DNA of 64,000 nt from Tsuneonella rigui. GTDB taxonomy: Bacteria; Pseudomonadota; Alphaproteobacteria; Sphingomonadales; Sphingomonadaceae. Below the pieces are notes generated by a model. The model was not told the DNA's origin and ran no database searches. It saw only the letters and a program-made list of their open reading frames with translations. The stretch is taken from assembly GCF_003958625.1 (NCBI RefSeq), contig NZ_RSEL01000003.1, forward strand, positions 1 to 64,000. Reading direction: 5' to 3'. Below, piece after piece: positions 24,991 through 33,028 of the stretch (its first letter is position 1; each line of letters begins with the position of its first letter). Position numbers and translations under genes: made by a program.

Positions 24991-27462
24991 GTGACGATCA
25001 AGGCGGTCCTCGGACCCACCAACACCGGCAAGACGCACCTCGCGATCGAGCGGATGTGCGGACACTCCTCGGGCGCGATCGGCTTCCCGCTACGATTGCT
25101 GGCGCGCGAGGTCTATGACCGCGTCGTCCGTCTCAAGGGCGAGAAGGCAGCCGCCCTCATCACCGGCGAGGAGCGGATCGAGCCCAAGGACGCGCGCTAC
25201 TTCTGCTGCACGGCGGAGGCGATGCCGCGGCTCGGCGGCGGTCATGCATTCGTCGCGCTCGACGAGGCGCAGCTTTCGGCCGACCGCGAGCGCGGGCATG
25301 TGTTCACCGACCGTTTCCTCCACGCGCGCGGGCGCGAGGAGACGATGCTGCTCGGCTCCTCGACGCTGGAACCGATGGTCAAGGCGCTGATCCCCAAGGC
25401 GGAGATCGTCACCCGCCCGCGCTTCTCCACCCTGACGCATGCGGGCGCGAAAAAGCTGAGCCGCCTGCCGCCGAGGAGCGCGGTGGTCGCGTTCTCGACC
25501 GAGCAGGTGTACGCCGTGGCGGAGATGCTGCGGCGCTTTCGCGGCGGCGCGGCGGTGGTGATGGGCGGGCTCTCGCCCGAAACGCGCAACAAGCAGGTCG
25601 CGCTCTTCCAGTCGGGCGAGGTCGACTACATCGTCGCCACCGACGCGATTGGCATGGGCCTCAACCTCGACGTGACGCACGTCGCGTTCGCCGGCCTCAG
25701 CAAGTTCGACGGGGTGCGCCAGCGGCGGCTGACCCCGCCCGAGATGGCCCAGATCGCCGGGCGCGCGGGGCGGCACCAGCAGGACGGCAGCTTCGGCACG
25801 CTTTCGGGCATGGGCGGAACCAGTCCCGAGTTCACCGATGAGGAAGTCTACGCGATCGAGGAGCACCGCTTCGCGCCGCTCACCGCGCTCTACTGGCGCG
25901 AGGCGGAGCCGCGGTTCGACAGCGTCTCCGCGCTGATCGCCGATCTCGAATCCGCGCCGCCCGAGCCGGGCCTGGTGCGCGCGCCCGAGGCGGTCGATCT
26001 CGCGGTGCTCAAGCGGCTGGCAGAAGATCCGGCCGCCGCCGACGTGCGCGGCCCGGGCATGGTGCGGCGCTTGTGGGAGGCGTGCAGCCTGCCCGACTTC
26101 CGCCAGAGCGGTCCCGACACCCACGCGCGGTTCGTCGCGCGACTGTGGCAGGACTTGGCGCGCGGCCATCTCGGCGCCGACTACGTCGCCGCCCGCATCG
26201 CCGAGCTCGACCGGCCGCAGGGAGACATCGACACGCTGCAAGGGCGTATCGCCGCGATCCGATCGTGGGCATACATCGCCCAGCGCCCCGACTGGGTGCT
26301 GGCGCGCGACGAGATGGCCGCCCGCGCCCGCGCGGTCGAGGCCCGCCTGTCCGACGCGCTCCACGCGCGGCTGACCGAGCGGTTCGTCAACCGGAGGACC
26401 ACGATCCTGATGAAGAGCATCGGTAACGACGCGGCCCTGCTGCCTGTCTCGCTCGGCGAGGGTGACGTCGTGACGGTCGAGGACGAGCCGATCGGCCACC
26501 TCGACGGCTTCCGCTTCGTGGTCGATCCGCGCGCCAACCACAGCGACCGGCGCATGCTGCTGGCGGCGGCGGAGAAGGCGCTCCCGGGCCTGCTCGCCGA
26601 ACGAGCGCGGGCGGTGGCGGCCGAGCCGGCGTTCGAGCTGGTCGCGGGCGAAGTGCGCTGGCAGGGCCGCGCGCTGGCGCACCTCGAGCCGGGCCCGGCG
26701 GCCACCCGGCCACGGATCGTGCCGACGCGCGAACTAGCGGCGATCCCCGAGACCGAACGCCAGGCGCTGCTCGCTGCGATCGAGACCTGGCTCGCCGAGC
26801 GCCTCTCCCCGCTCGCGCCGTTGACCGCGCTCGAGGCCGCGACGCGCGATCCTGCCGCCGGGAGCGAAGCACGCGCGCTGCTGCTCGCGCTCATCGGCGG
26901 GCACGGCACGATCCAGCGCGACCGCGCCGGGATCGAGCACCTGCCGCGCGAACTCAGGCCGTTCCTGCGCCGTCTTGGCGTCACCTTCGGCGCGCTCGAC
27001 GTGTTCGCGCCCGCGCTGCTCAAGCCTGCGGCGCGCGGGGCGCTGCACGCGGCCGGGCTCGACCGCCGGCCACTGGCGCCGGACATGCCCTCGGTCCTCC
27101 CGGCCAGCCGTCACCTCCCCGCTGGGTACCGGTCCGCGGGGGAGCAGGCGGTACGTGTCGATGTTGCCGAGAAGCTGCTGCGCGCCGCGCATGAAGTGCG
27201 CGCCAAGGCGGGCCGCGCGCGGAACTTCACGCTCGACCCGGCGCTCGCAACCTCGACCGGGCTCAAGCCAGCGAGCTGGGTGCGGCTGCTCGGTGCGGCG
27301 GGCTTCAAGGTCCAACGCAGTCGGCCGCTTGCCGCGGGTGCGTCTGGCCCGCCGGCGCCCGACAAGTGGACCTGGCGCCCCTCCCGCCACACCGACGCGC
27401 CGCACAAGCCGCAGGTGCGCGAAGGCAGCGCGTTCGCGGCGCTGGCCGATCTGGTCCGTTGA
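24991..27462 (+). CDS. SUV3-like ATP-dependent RNA/DNA helicase
   Basis: Superfamily 2 helicase of about 823 residues, close to alphaproteobacterial homologues of mitochondrial Suv3. Motifs: Walker A LGPTNTGKTH directly after the start, Walker B-like VALDEAQL, SSTLEPM (motif III-like), ATDAIGMGLNLDVTHVAF and QIAGRAGRHQQDGSFGTL (motif VI). The C-terminal 450 residues are Arg/Ala/Glu-rich and unique to the bacterial group. I choose GTG at 24991 (VTIKAVLGPTN), immediately before the core; the open frame has a TTG 12 codons earlier. The stop overlaps the S4-domain gene. Confidence 0.92.
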   Translation: MTIKAVLGPTNTGKTHLAIERMCGHSSGAIGFPLRLLAREVYDRVVRLKGEKAAALITGEERIEPKDARYFCCTAEAMPRLGGGHAFVALDEAQLSADRERGHVFTDRFLHARGREETMLLGSSTLEPMVKALIPKAEIVTRPRFSTLTHAGAKKLSRLPPRSAVVAFSTEQVYAVAEMLRRFRGGAAVVMGGLSPETRNKQVALFQSGEVDYIVATDAIGMGLNLDVTHVAFAGLSKFDGVRQRRLTPPEMAQIAGRAGRHQQDGSFGTLSGMGGTSPEFTDEEVYAIEEHRFAPLTALYWREAEPRFDSVSALIADLESAPPEPGLVRAPEAVDLAVLKRLAEDPAAADVRGPGMVRRLWEACSLPDFRQSGPDTHARFVARLWQDLARGHLGADYVAARIAELDRPQGDIDTLQGRIAAIRSWAYIAQRPDWVLARDEMAARARAVEARLSDALHARLTERFVNRRTTILMKSIGNDAALLPVSLGEGDVVTVEDEPIGHLDGFRFVVDPRANHSDRRMLLAAAEKALPGLLAERARAVAAEPAFELVAGEVRWQGRALAHLEPGPAATRPRIVPTRELAAIPETERQALLAAIETWLAERLSPLAPLTALEAATRDPAAGSEARALLLALIGGHGTIQRDRAGIEHLPRELRPFLRRLGVTFGALDVFAPALLKPAARGALHAAGLDRRPLAPDMPSVLPASRHLPAGYRSAGEQAVRVDVAEKLLRAAHEVRAKAGRARNFTLDPALATSTGLKPASWVRLLGAAGFKVQRSRPLAAGASGPPAPDKWTWRPSRHTDAPHKPQVREGSAFAALADLVR

Positions 27463-27770
27463 GGATCGACAAATTGCTGTGGCAGCTGCGCCTGACCAAA
27501 ACCCGCGGCCTTGCGCAGGCGCTCGTCAATGAAGGTCACGTCCGCCGCAACGGCGCGCGGGTGTTGCGCGCGAGCCAGGATGTGGTGGCGGGCGACACGC
27601 TGACGGTGCCGCTCCCGGGCGGGGTCAAGGTGATCGAGCTGATCGCGCTTCCCACCAGGCGCGGACCGGCGGCCGAAGCGCAAGGCTGCTACCGCGCGCT
27701 TGACCCGCACGGCCAAAGCGCCATAGCACCGGGCGAACCGCCAACGCCTGAGAGGGGCCATCCGAAATGA
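27459..27770 (+). CDS. S4-domain RNA-binding protein (Hsp15-like)
   Basis: RNA-binding S4-domain protein of 103 residues: [34 protein letters not shown] is the S4 alpha-L motif, followed by a beta-hairpin with [21 protein letters not shown]. Hsp15 relatives rescue stalled 50S subunits with attached peptidyl-tRNA. The conserved part starts at codon TTG (27459-27461), which overlaps the helicase stop in TTGA; no ATG or GTG fits the N-terminus, so I propose this coupled TTG start. The stop overlaps the fdxA start (ATGA). Confidence 0.9.
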   Translation: MRIDKLLWQLRLTKTRGLAQALVNEGHVRRNGARVLRASQDVVAGDTLTVPLPGGVKVIELIALPTRRGPAAEAQGCYRALDPHGQSAIAPGEPPTPERGHPK

Positions 27771-28105
27771 CCTACGTCGTCACCGACGCCTGCATCAAGT
27801 GCAAGTACACCGACTGCGTCGAGGTCTGCCCGGTCGATTGCTTCTACGAAGGCGAGACGATGCTGGTGATCAACCCCAGCGAATGCATCGACTGCGGCGT
27901 GTGCGAGCCCGAGTGCCCGGCCGAGGCGATCCTGCCCGACACCGAGGACAACCTCGAGCAGTGGCTGGAGCTCAACACCAAGTTCTCCGCCGAATGGCCC
28001 AACATCACCCAGAAGAAAGACCCGCCGGCCGACGCCGACGAGCACAAGGGCGAAGAGGGCAAGTACGAGAAGTTCTTCACCCCGGAGCCCGGCGAAGGCG
28101 ACTGA
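27767..28105 (+). CDS. fdxA: Ferredoxin FdxA (7Fe type)
   Basis: Seven-iron ferredoxin of 112 residues carrying [3Fe-4S] and [4Fe-4S] clusters. Cysteines are seen in [20 protein letters not shown] (residues 9, 12, 17, 21 and 25) and [14 protein letters not shown] (40, 43, 46, 50). The C-terminal extension, acidic and Lys-rich, is typical of alphaproteobacterial FdxA. It donates electrons to unknown partners. It forms the third member of the coupled helicase-S4-fdxA operon, and its stop directly abuts the stop of the SEL1 gene on the other strand. Confidence 0.96.
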   Translation: MTYVVTDACIKCKYTDCVEVCPVDCFYEGETMLVINPSECIDCGVCEPECPAEAILPDTEDNLEQWLELNTKFSAEWPNITQKKDPPADADEHKGEEGKYEKFFTPEPGEGD

Positions 28106-28984
28106 TCAACCACCGCTGCGGAGCGAATTCAGCGCCTTTTCGAACGCGCGCCGGCGTTCGGCATCGGGTTCGTATTTCACGGCGCGCTCCAGCCACATGA
28201 CAGTCTCGGGCAGCAGGGCGCGATCGACCGTCTGCTTGCCGTCACGCGTGGTGACCATCCGGCCGAACAGTTCGCCCACGATCAGTCCGGCGGCATCCTT
28301 GCGTCCGCCGGCATAGGCGCGCTTCCACCACTCCGCCGCGGCCGTCCCGTCGACCGGCGTGCCGTCGCCCTTCCAATAGATCTGCCCGAGCACGAACTGC
28401 GCGTTGGCCTGTCCTTGCACGGCGGCGAGCGTGTACCATCGGCGCGCTTCGGCGAAATCGCGCTCGACGCCTTGCCCCATCAGAAAGAAGTTGCCGTAAT
28501 CGGTCTGCGCGTCGGGGTCGCCCGCATCGGCGGCCTTGCGGCATAGCGCGATTCCGCCGGCCACGTCCTTCGCTCCGCCCGCACCCGCGATCATCATGTT
28601 GCCGAGTGCGCAACCCGACTTCAGGTAACCCAAGCCGGCGGCCTTCGCGTACCATTCGCGCGCCTTCGCCTTGTCGAGCGCCAACCCTTCGCCGCGTTCG
28701 TAACAGCGCGCGAGATTATGCGCGGCGTCGCCGCGACGCCCGGCCGCGCGGGTGAACAGCGCGCAAGCGTTCGCGGTATCGCGCGGTAGGCCCATCCCAC
28801 CATTGATAAGCAGTTCGCCCATCAATTCGATCGCGCTGGCATCATCGCGCGCGATCAACTGCTCGATGGTAGCGAGGAAAGCTTCATTGCCGGAGGCGGC
28901 ACGGCTCTCCATCGCGGCGCTGACATCGGCGGAGAACTCGGGCGCTTGGAGCGCGGCAGCGGTGGCAAGCAGATGGGCGAGCAT
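28106..28984 (-). CDS. SEL1-like repeat protein
   Basis: Tetratricopeptide-like SEL1 repeat protein of 292 residues. Repeats of about 36 residues begin around residue 55: GDAAHNLARCYERGEGLALDKAKAREWYAKAAGLGY, then GNMMIAGAGGAKDVAGGIALCRKAADAG and GNFFLMGQGVERDFAEARRWYTLAAVQG, then VLGQIYWKGDGTPVDG. A short hydrophobic N-terminus (MLAHLLATAAALQA) could be a weak signal peptide. SEL1 proteins scaffold protein complexes; the partner is unknown. It is inserted on the minus strand between fdxA and carD, which are usually close together in the group. Confidence 0.9.
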   Translation of the reverse strand: MLAHLLATAAALQAPEFSADVSAAMESRAASGNEAFLATIEQLIARDDASAIELMGELLINGGMGLPRDTANACALFTRAAGRRGDAAHNLARCYERGEGLALDKAKAREWYAKAAGLGYLKSGCALGNMMIAGAGGAKDVAGGIALCRKAADAGDPDAQTDYGNFFLMGQGVERDFAEARRWYTLAAVQGQANAQFVLGQIYWKGDGTPVDGTAAAEWWKRAYAGGRKDAAGLIVGELFGRMVTTRDGKQTVDRALLPETVMWLERAVKYEPDAERRRAFEKALNSLRSGG

Positions 28985-29117
28985 ACCCCAGTTTGTGCCA
29001 TCGCTGTAAGAGCCGCAAGGCCTCGAACCCGTCAGAGAGAGTGCGAGGTCGCCACCGCAACCGCCTCCTCGGACGCGGGCCGCACACCGGGGTGGAAATT
29101 TTGTTGCCGTTATGCTA

Positions 29118-29123
29118 TATAAT
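29118..29123 (+). promoter_or_regulatory. Possible promoter -10 element for carD
   Basis: In the 292-base region before carD, TATAAT (29118-29123) is preceded by TGC, like an extended -10 (ATGCTATATAATG). No convincing TTGACA lies 16-18 bases upstream (GTGGAAATTTT is there). This is the most promoter-like site in the region; the downstream leader would be about 145 bases. Confidence 0.35.
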
Positions 29124-29276
29124 GCAACAAGCGCGCTGGTGACCGAGTCCCGGCGGCGACGTTCGTATCGGAAAGGCGCGGCACTCTAGCGACACGACAG
29201 TCTGCTTGCGATCGGCTTTCCAGCCGGTTGCGAAGAGCCTGACGCCTCGCGTTCGCCGCCCATGAAAGGAATTTTG

Positions 29277-29813
29277 ATGGCTAGCCAGGCCCCCACCGCC
29301 TTCGAGGTCGGCGACTACGTGGTTTATCCCAAGCACGGCGTGGGCCGTGTGGTCGAGCTGCAGAGCGAAGAGATCGCCGGCATGAAGCTCGATCTCTATG
29401 TGCTCCGGTTCGAGAAAGAGCGGATGACCCTGCGGGTGCCCGTCAACAAGATCGAATCAATCGGCATGCGCAAGCTGTCGAGCGACAAGACCCTGCGCGA
29501 GGCGATGGAGACCCTGAAGGGCAAGCCCAAGGTCAAGCGCACGATGTGGAGCCGCCGTGCGCAGGAATACGAAGCGAAGATCAACTCGGGCGACCTGGTC
29601 TCGATCGCCGAGGTGACCCGCGACCTGTTCCGCCCCGAAGACCAGCCCGAGCAGAGCTACTCCGAACGGCAGATCTTCGAAGCCGCCTCGTCGCGCCTCG
29701 CGCGTGAGCTGGCCGCGATGGAAAAGACCGACGAGCCGACCGCGCTCGGCAAGATCCTCGCCGTGCTGCGCGAGCACGCGCCGAAGTACTACGAGACCGC
29801 TGAAGAGGCGTAA
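29277..29813 (+). CDS. CarD family transcriptional regulator (CdnL)
   Basis: RNA polymerase-binding regulator of 178 residues that stabilises open promoter complexes at rRNA and other growth promoters. The N-terminal RNAP-interaction Tudor-like domain is seen in FEVGDYVVYPKHGVGRVVEL, and LYVLRFEKERMTLRVPVNKIESIGMR follows; the helical C-terminal DNA-contacting domain contains MWSRRAQEYEAKINSGDLVSIAEVTRDLFR. An AAAGGA lies 6 bases before the ATG at 29277, so the five codons upstream of it in the open frame are not translated. A strong terminator follows. Confidence 0.95.
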   Translation: MASQAPTAFEVGDYVVYPKHGVGRVVELQSEEIAGMKLDLYVLRFEKERMTLRVPVNKIESIGMRKLSSDKTLREAMETLKGKPKVKRTMWSRRAQEYEAKINSGDLVSIAEVTRDLFRPEDQPEQSYSERQIFEAASSRLARELAAMEKTDEPTALGKILAVLREHAPKYYETAEEA

Positions 29814-29835
29814 GCCTCAAGGCTGACGAAAAAAG

Positions 29836-29867
29836 GGGCGCTTCCTGTCGCGGGAGGCGCCCTTTTT
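29836..29867 (+). terminator. Rho-independent terminator after carD
   Basis: GGGCGCTTCC-TGTCGC-GGGAGGCGCCC forms an 11-bp stem with G-U pairs at 29836-29862, followed by TTTTT. It lies 22 bases after the carD stop. Confidence 0.88.
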
Positions 29868-29968
29868 CGTGCGCGCTCGACCAGCGGCCTACAACTGCCG
29901 ACGAACGGTCTGGACCGGGTAAGCAGTCCGCGCTACAAATGTAGCGTCAACTGCTGGAGTCCCCCATC

Positions 29969-30700
29969 ATGCTTCCGATCCGCTCTCTGCTTGTAGCTAC
30001 CGCGGCCGTCTCGCTCGCCGCCTCGGCGCTCGCGTTCCCCGGGCATTCGCGCAATGCGCTCGACGAGGGAAAGCCCATTCCCACCGCCTGGTCGGCGACC
30101 GGGAATTTCGACAAGGTCAACGCCGCCGGGCCCGACACCGTGCGGTTCACCACGGGCAATCGCTGGCAGGTCCGTGCCGAGGGTGATCCGAGCACGCTTG
30201 AGCGGCTGCGCTTCCTGGTCGAGGACGGCCAGCTGATCGTCGGCCGCCGCTCGGGCGACCACACCAAGCTGCCCGCCGCTACCATCTACGTCACCGCGCC
30301 GGCCATCCATGCGGCAACGCTCGCCGGTTCGGGCGCGTTCGGGGTCGACCGGCTGAGCGGCGACCAAGTCTCGGCCACCGTCGCCGGGTCGGGCGATCTC
30401 ACCGTCGGCGCGGTTGCCGCGCGCTCGCTCAACGGAACCGTTGCCGGATCGGGCGATCTGACCGTGGCCGGCCGGGCCGAGCGTGCCCGACTGACCATCG
30501 CGGGCAGCGGCACGTTCGACGGCCGGCAGTTTGCCGCCGGCGGGGCAAGCGTCACGGTCGCGGGGTCGGGCGACATGACCTTCCGTTCGAACGGCACGGT
30601 CACCGCGACCATCACCGGCAGCGGCGACATCGCGGTCCACGGCAGCGCGACCTGCAAGCAATCGCGGATCGGCTCAGGCCGCCTCACCTGCGGCGCCTGA
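29969..30700 (+). CDS. DUF2807 (GIN domain) exported protein
   Basis: Secreted protein of 243 residues with a signal peptide ending near SALAF. The mature region is the GIN/DUF2807 repeat beta-helix seen in putative auto-transporter head proteins: after VRAEGDPSTLERLRFLVEDG, successive strands repeat AGSGAF, AGSGDL, AGSGDL, AGSGTF, AGSGDM and TGSGDI, spaced about 20-25 residues, ending in IGSGRLTC. A single C-terminal pair of cysteines may form a disulphide. It is an envelope protein of unknown role. It is followed by a terminator hairpin and then a paralogue in tandem. Confidence 0.88.
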   Translation: MLPIRSLLVATAAVSLAASALAFPGHSRNALDEGKPIPTAWSATGNFDKVNAAGPDTVRFTTGNRWQVRAEGDPSTLERLRFLVEDGQLIVGRRSGDHTKLPAATIYVTAPAIHAATLAGSGAFGVDRLSGDQVSATVAGSGDLTVGAVAARSLNGTVAGSGDLTVAGRAERARLTIAGSGTFDGRQFAAGGASVTVAGSGDMTFRSNGTVTATITGSGDIAVHGSATCKQSRIGSGRLTCGA

Positions 30701-30727
30701 TCGACCACCTGCCAACCGTCATCGACT

Positions 30728-30753
30728 AAGGGCCGCTCTCTCGGGCGGCCCTT
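30728..30753 (+). terminator. Terminator-like hairpin after the first GIN gene
   Basis: AAGGGCCGC-TCTCTCGG-GCGGCCCTT is a perfect 9-bp stem with an 8-base loop, 28 bases after the stop. The T-run is weak (CTTCTC). The same stem sequence AAGGGCCGC/GCGGCCCTT recurs after the second GIN gene at 31685-31725. Confidence 0.65.
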
Positions 30754-30833
30754 CTCGCATGCGCCATTGCCGGACCGCACTTGCTGTATTATATCGGCAA
30801 TACGGACTGGATCATTGTGAGGATCGAAGGTTC

Positions 30834-31655
30834 ATGTTGCACAAGATTTTGAAAGGCGTCGCGCCGGTGTTCGCCATCGCGCTCGCGGCGGGCATCTCGG
30901 GCTGCGATAGCCATATCTCGGTCAACGGCCACGAAGGCGTGCCGCTGTCCGAGCTCGACCTCAATGGCAAGGCGCCGACCGAGCTGGTGCTCGCCGGGCC
31001 CGACAACGTCATCGTCACGCGCGGCGACAAGCTGACGATCGATGTCGGCGGCGATCCCGCGGTCGCCGAGGCGCTGCGTTTCACGCTCGACGACAAGTCA
31101 TTGGGCGTGATGCGCAAGAACGGCTGGAAGGGCGAGGGCAAGGCGACCGTGCGCGTTACCCTGCCCGATCTCGCCAAGCTGACGCTCGCGGGTTCGGGCA
31201 CGATCGACGCCGACCGCCTGACCGGCGATGTCGATGCGGTGATCGCGGGCAGCGGTACCGCGCGGGTCAAATCGGTGGAGACCGACAAGCTCGACGTGAC
31301 GATTGCCGGCTCGGGCACGCTGGAGGCGGCAGGCCGGGCCAAGGATCTCGATCTCACCGTCGCCGGTTCGGGCACCGCCAACATGGCGGGGCTCAAGGTC
31401 GACAATGCCGACGTCACGATCGCCGGCTCTGGCGATGCTAGCTTCGCCTCGGACGGCAAGGTCGACGCGACCGTGATGGGGTCGGGGAACGTGACGGTCA
31501 CCGGCAACGCCAAGTGCACCATCCAATCGATGGGCTCGGGTAAGCTGCACTGCACGGCCGGCACCACTTCGCAAGGCATGGGCGACGCGCCGCCGCCGCC
31601 CGCTGCCCCGCCGGCTCCGCCGCCGCCCCCGGGCGACACGCCGACCCCTGAGTAA
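30834..31655 (+). CDS. DUF2807 (GIN domain) lipoprotein
   Basis: Paralogue of the preceding gene, 273 residues, but lipid-anchored: the signal peptide ends in a lipobox GISGC with the modified Cys at about residue 24. The mature part has the same repeat rhythm (AGSGTI, AGSGTA, AGSGTL, AGSGTA, AGSGDA, MGSGNV), then SMGSGKLHC. The C-terminus is a Pro/Ala-rich tail (DAPPPPAAPPAPPPPPG). I start at the ATG at 30834 (MLHKILKGV); the longer frame starts before the promoter-like region. A possible -10 TATTAT lies at 30787. Outer- or inner-membrane location is unclear; after Cys comes Asp, which in enterobacteria favours inner-membrane retention. Confidence 0.87.
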   Translation: MLHKILKGVAPVFAIALAAGISGCDSHISVNGHEGVPLSELDLNGKAPTELVLAGPDNVIVTRGDKLTIDVGGDPAVAEALRFTLDDKSLGVMRKNGWKGEGKATVRVTLPDLAKLTLAGSGTIDADRLTGDVDAVIAGSGTARVKSVETDKLDVTIAGSGTLEAAGRAKDLDLTVAGSGTANMAGLKVDNADVTIAGSGDASFASDGKVDATVMGSGNVTVTGNAKCTIQSMGSGKLHCTAGTTSQGMGDAPPPPAAPPAPPPPPGDTPTPE

Positions 31656-31684
31656 ATTCATCGCCCCGCAACGCCGGGGCATGT

Positions 31685-31725
31685 AAGGGCCGCGCACCGA
31701 AAGGAATTTTCGATGCGCGGCCCTT
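31685..31725 (+). promoter_or_regulatory. Long hairpin enclosing the start region of the lipoprotein gene
   Basis: A perfect 12-bp inverted repeat, AAGGGCCGCGCA (31685-31696) and TGCGCGGCCCTT (31714-31725), continues inward after one C-A mismatch with CGAAA/TTTCG, leaving a GGAAT loop. The Shine-Dalgarno AAGGA sits in the loop and the ATG (31713-31715) lies in the stem. In mRNA this would hide the start codon. It may also act as terminator for the GIN lipoprotein gene, whose stop is 29 bases upstream, although no T-run follows. Confidence 0.75.
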
Positions 31726-32042
31726 CGCTTGTCCTGCTCGCAATTGCTTCGTTCAGCGTCTCCGGCTGTCTCGCCAAGACCGCGCTCGATGTCGCCACCG
31801 CACCGGTGCGCGTAGCGTCGAAGGCGGTCGATCTCGCGACCACCAGCCAGTCCGAGGCGGACGAGAAGCGGGGCCGCGAAATCCGCAAGCGCGAGGAGCG
31901 GCTCGGCCAGCTTCAGCGCGAGCGCGACAAGAGCGACAAGGCGTGCCTCAACGGCGATCGTCGCGCGTGCGACCGCTCTTCGGCGCTCAACGCCGAGATC
32001 CAGCTTCTGTTGCCGCAGGTCCCGGTCGAGCCGGAACGCTAG
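31713..32042 (+). CDS. Small lipoprotein, function unknown
   Basis: Lipoprotein of 109 residues with lipobox SVSGC (Cys at residue 19). The mature protein starts LAKTALDVATAPVRVASKAVDLATTSQSEADEKRG in pieces, then a charged helical region KREERLGQLQRERDK, probably coiled coil, and a Cys pair in KACLNGDRRACDRS. No family is recognised; small coiled-coil lipoproteins of this sort act in the envelope. The first five codons are in the 3' arm of a long hairpin, so translation may be controlled. It overlaps the threonylcarbamoyl-AMP synthase gene end by 4 bases (convergent). Confidence 0.82.
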   Translation: MRGPSLVLLAIASFSVSGCLAKTALDVATAPVRVASKAVDLATTSQSEADEKRGREIRKREERLGQLQRERDKSDKACLNGDRRACDRSSALNAEIQLLLPQVPVEPER

Positions 32043-32977
32043 GCCGCCGCGCGGCGCAGGCGGTCGTTGATCGCAGCGCCGATGTGGTGATCCGGGATCG
32101 GGGCGACCGCGACTTTGGGATGCGCAGACGCGGCAGCCGCGTGAAGCGCGGCGTAGAGGCGTGCGGCCGCCTCCGGCAGATCGCCCGTCGGCGACAGATT
32201 GCAGTCACCCGCGATCGCCCCGAAGCCGATCATGAACTCGTCCGCTGCCGCTTCGCTGGCGTTGAGCCGGACCGGCTTGCCGGGCGAATAGTGCTGCGCA
32301 AGTTGGCCCGGCGCCTCGATCCGCGCCGATTGCATCTCCATGGGCGCACCGAGCAGCGCGACGAGGTCCCGCTCAGGTACCGGGCCGGCGCGCAGCAGCT
32401 GCCACCCATTTTCGCGCACCGCGACGATGGTCGATTCGAGACCACGCTCGCTGGTCCCGCCGTCGAGGACGGCATCGATCCGCCCCTCCAGGCTCGCCCG
32501 CACATGCTCGGGGGCGGTAGGACTGACCGCGCCGCTGCGATTCGCCGAAGGGGCCGCAAGCGGTAGTCCGCTCGCTTTGAGCACCGCGCGCATGATCGGA
32601 TGAGCGGGACAGCGCAGCGCGATCGTGGGCAGGCCCGCGGTTACGGCGGGCGCGATGGCCGCTTCGGGCAGTAGCGGCAGCACGAGGGTCAGCGGCCCCG
32701 GCCAGAAACGCCGCACCAGCGCGAGTGCGCGCTCGTCAAATTGCGCGAGCCTTTCCGCCGCCGCGAGGTCAGGCACATGCACGATCAGCGGGTTGAAGTC
32801 GGGCCGCCCCTTGGCGCGGTACAGGGCGGCCACCGCCTCCGCCCGGTCCGCGCGCGCAGCGAGGCCGTAGACGGTCTCGGTCGGCAGCGCGACGAGTCCG
32901 CCCGCCTCGAGCAGCGCCGCGGCGCGGCCAATACCGGCTTGGTCCGCCCCCAGCTTTTCGGTGTGCTTGTCGCCCAT
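32039..32977 (-). CDS. L-threonylcarbamoyladenylate synthase (Sua5/TsaC family)
   Basis: Makes threonylcarbamoyl-AMP from threonine, bicarbonate and ATP for t6A37 of tRNA; 312 residues. The N-terminal YrdC-like domain (about 10-205) contains GLVALPTETVYGLAARAD, the KGRPDFNPLIVHV nucleotide-binding block and the SANRSG loop; the C-terminal Sua5 domain (about 235-312) makes this the long Sua5-type rather than TsaC. The normal linker HYSPGKPV is present, a segment that closes over the active site. Divergent from the acyl-CoA dehydrogenase gene. Confidence 0.94.
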   Translation of the reverse strand: MGDKHTEKLGADQAGIGRAAALLEAGGLVALPTETVYGLAARADRAEAVAALYRAKGRPDFNPLIVHVPDLAAAERLAQFDERALALVRRFWPGPLTLVLPLLPEAAIAPAVTAGLPTIALRCPAHPIMRAVLKASGLPLAAPSANRSGAVSPTAPEHVRASLEGRIDAVLDGGTSERGLESTIVAVRENGWQLLRAGPVPERDLVALLGAPMEMQSARIEAPGQLAQHYSPGKPVRLNASEAAADEFMIGFGAIAGDCNLSPTGDLPEAAARLYAALHAAAASAHPKVAVAPIPDHHIGAAINDRLRRAAA

Positions 32978-33028
32978 CGGCGCGCGCTATAAGCGCACAT
33001 CGCCGCCAGGCCCAAGGAGAACCGCCCC

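Noticed and set aside
29013-29030. A tRNA T-arm-like string (on the minus strand GGGTTCGAGGCC).
   Set aside because: No acceptor stem, D-arm or anticodon arm can be fitted around it; probably chance.
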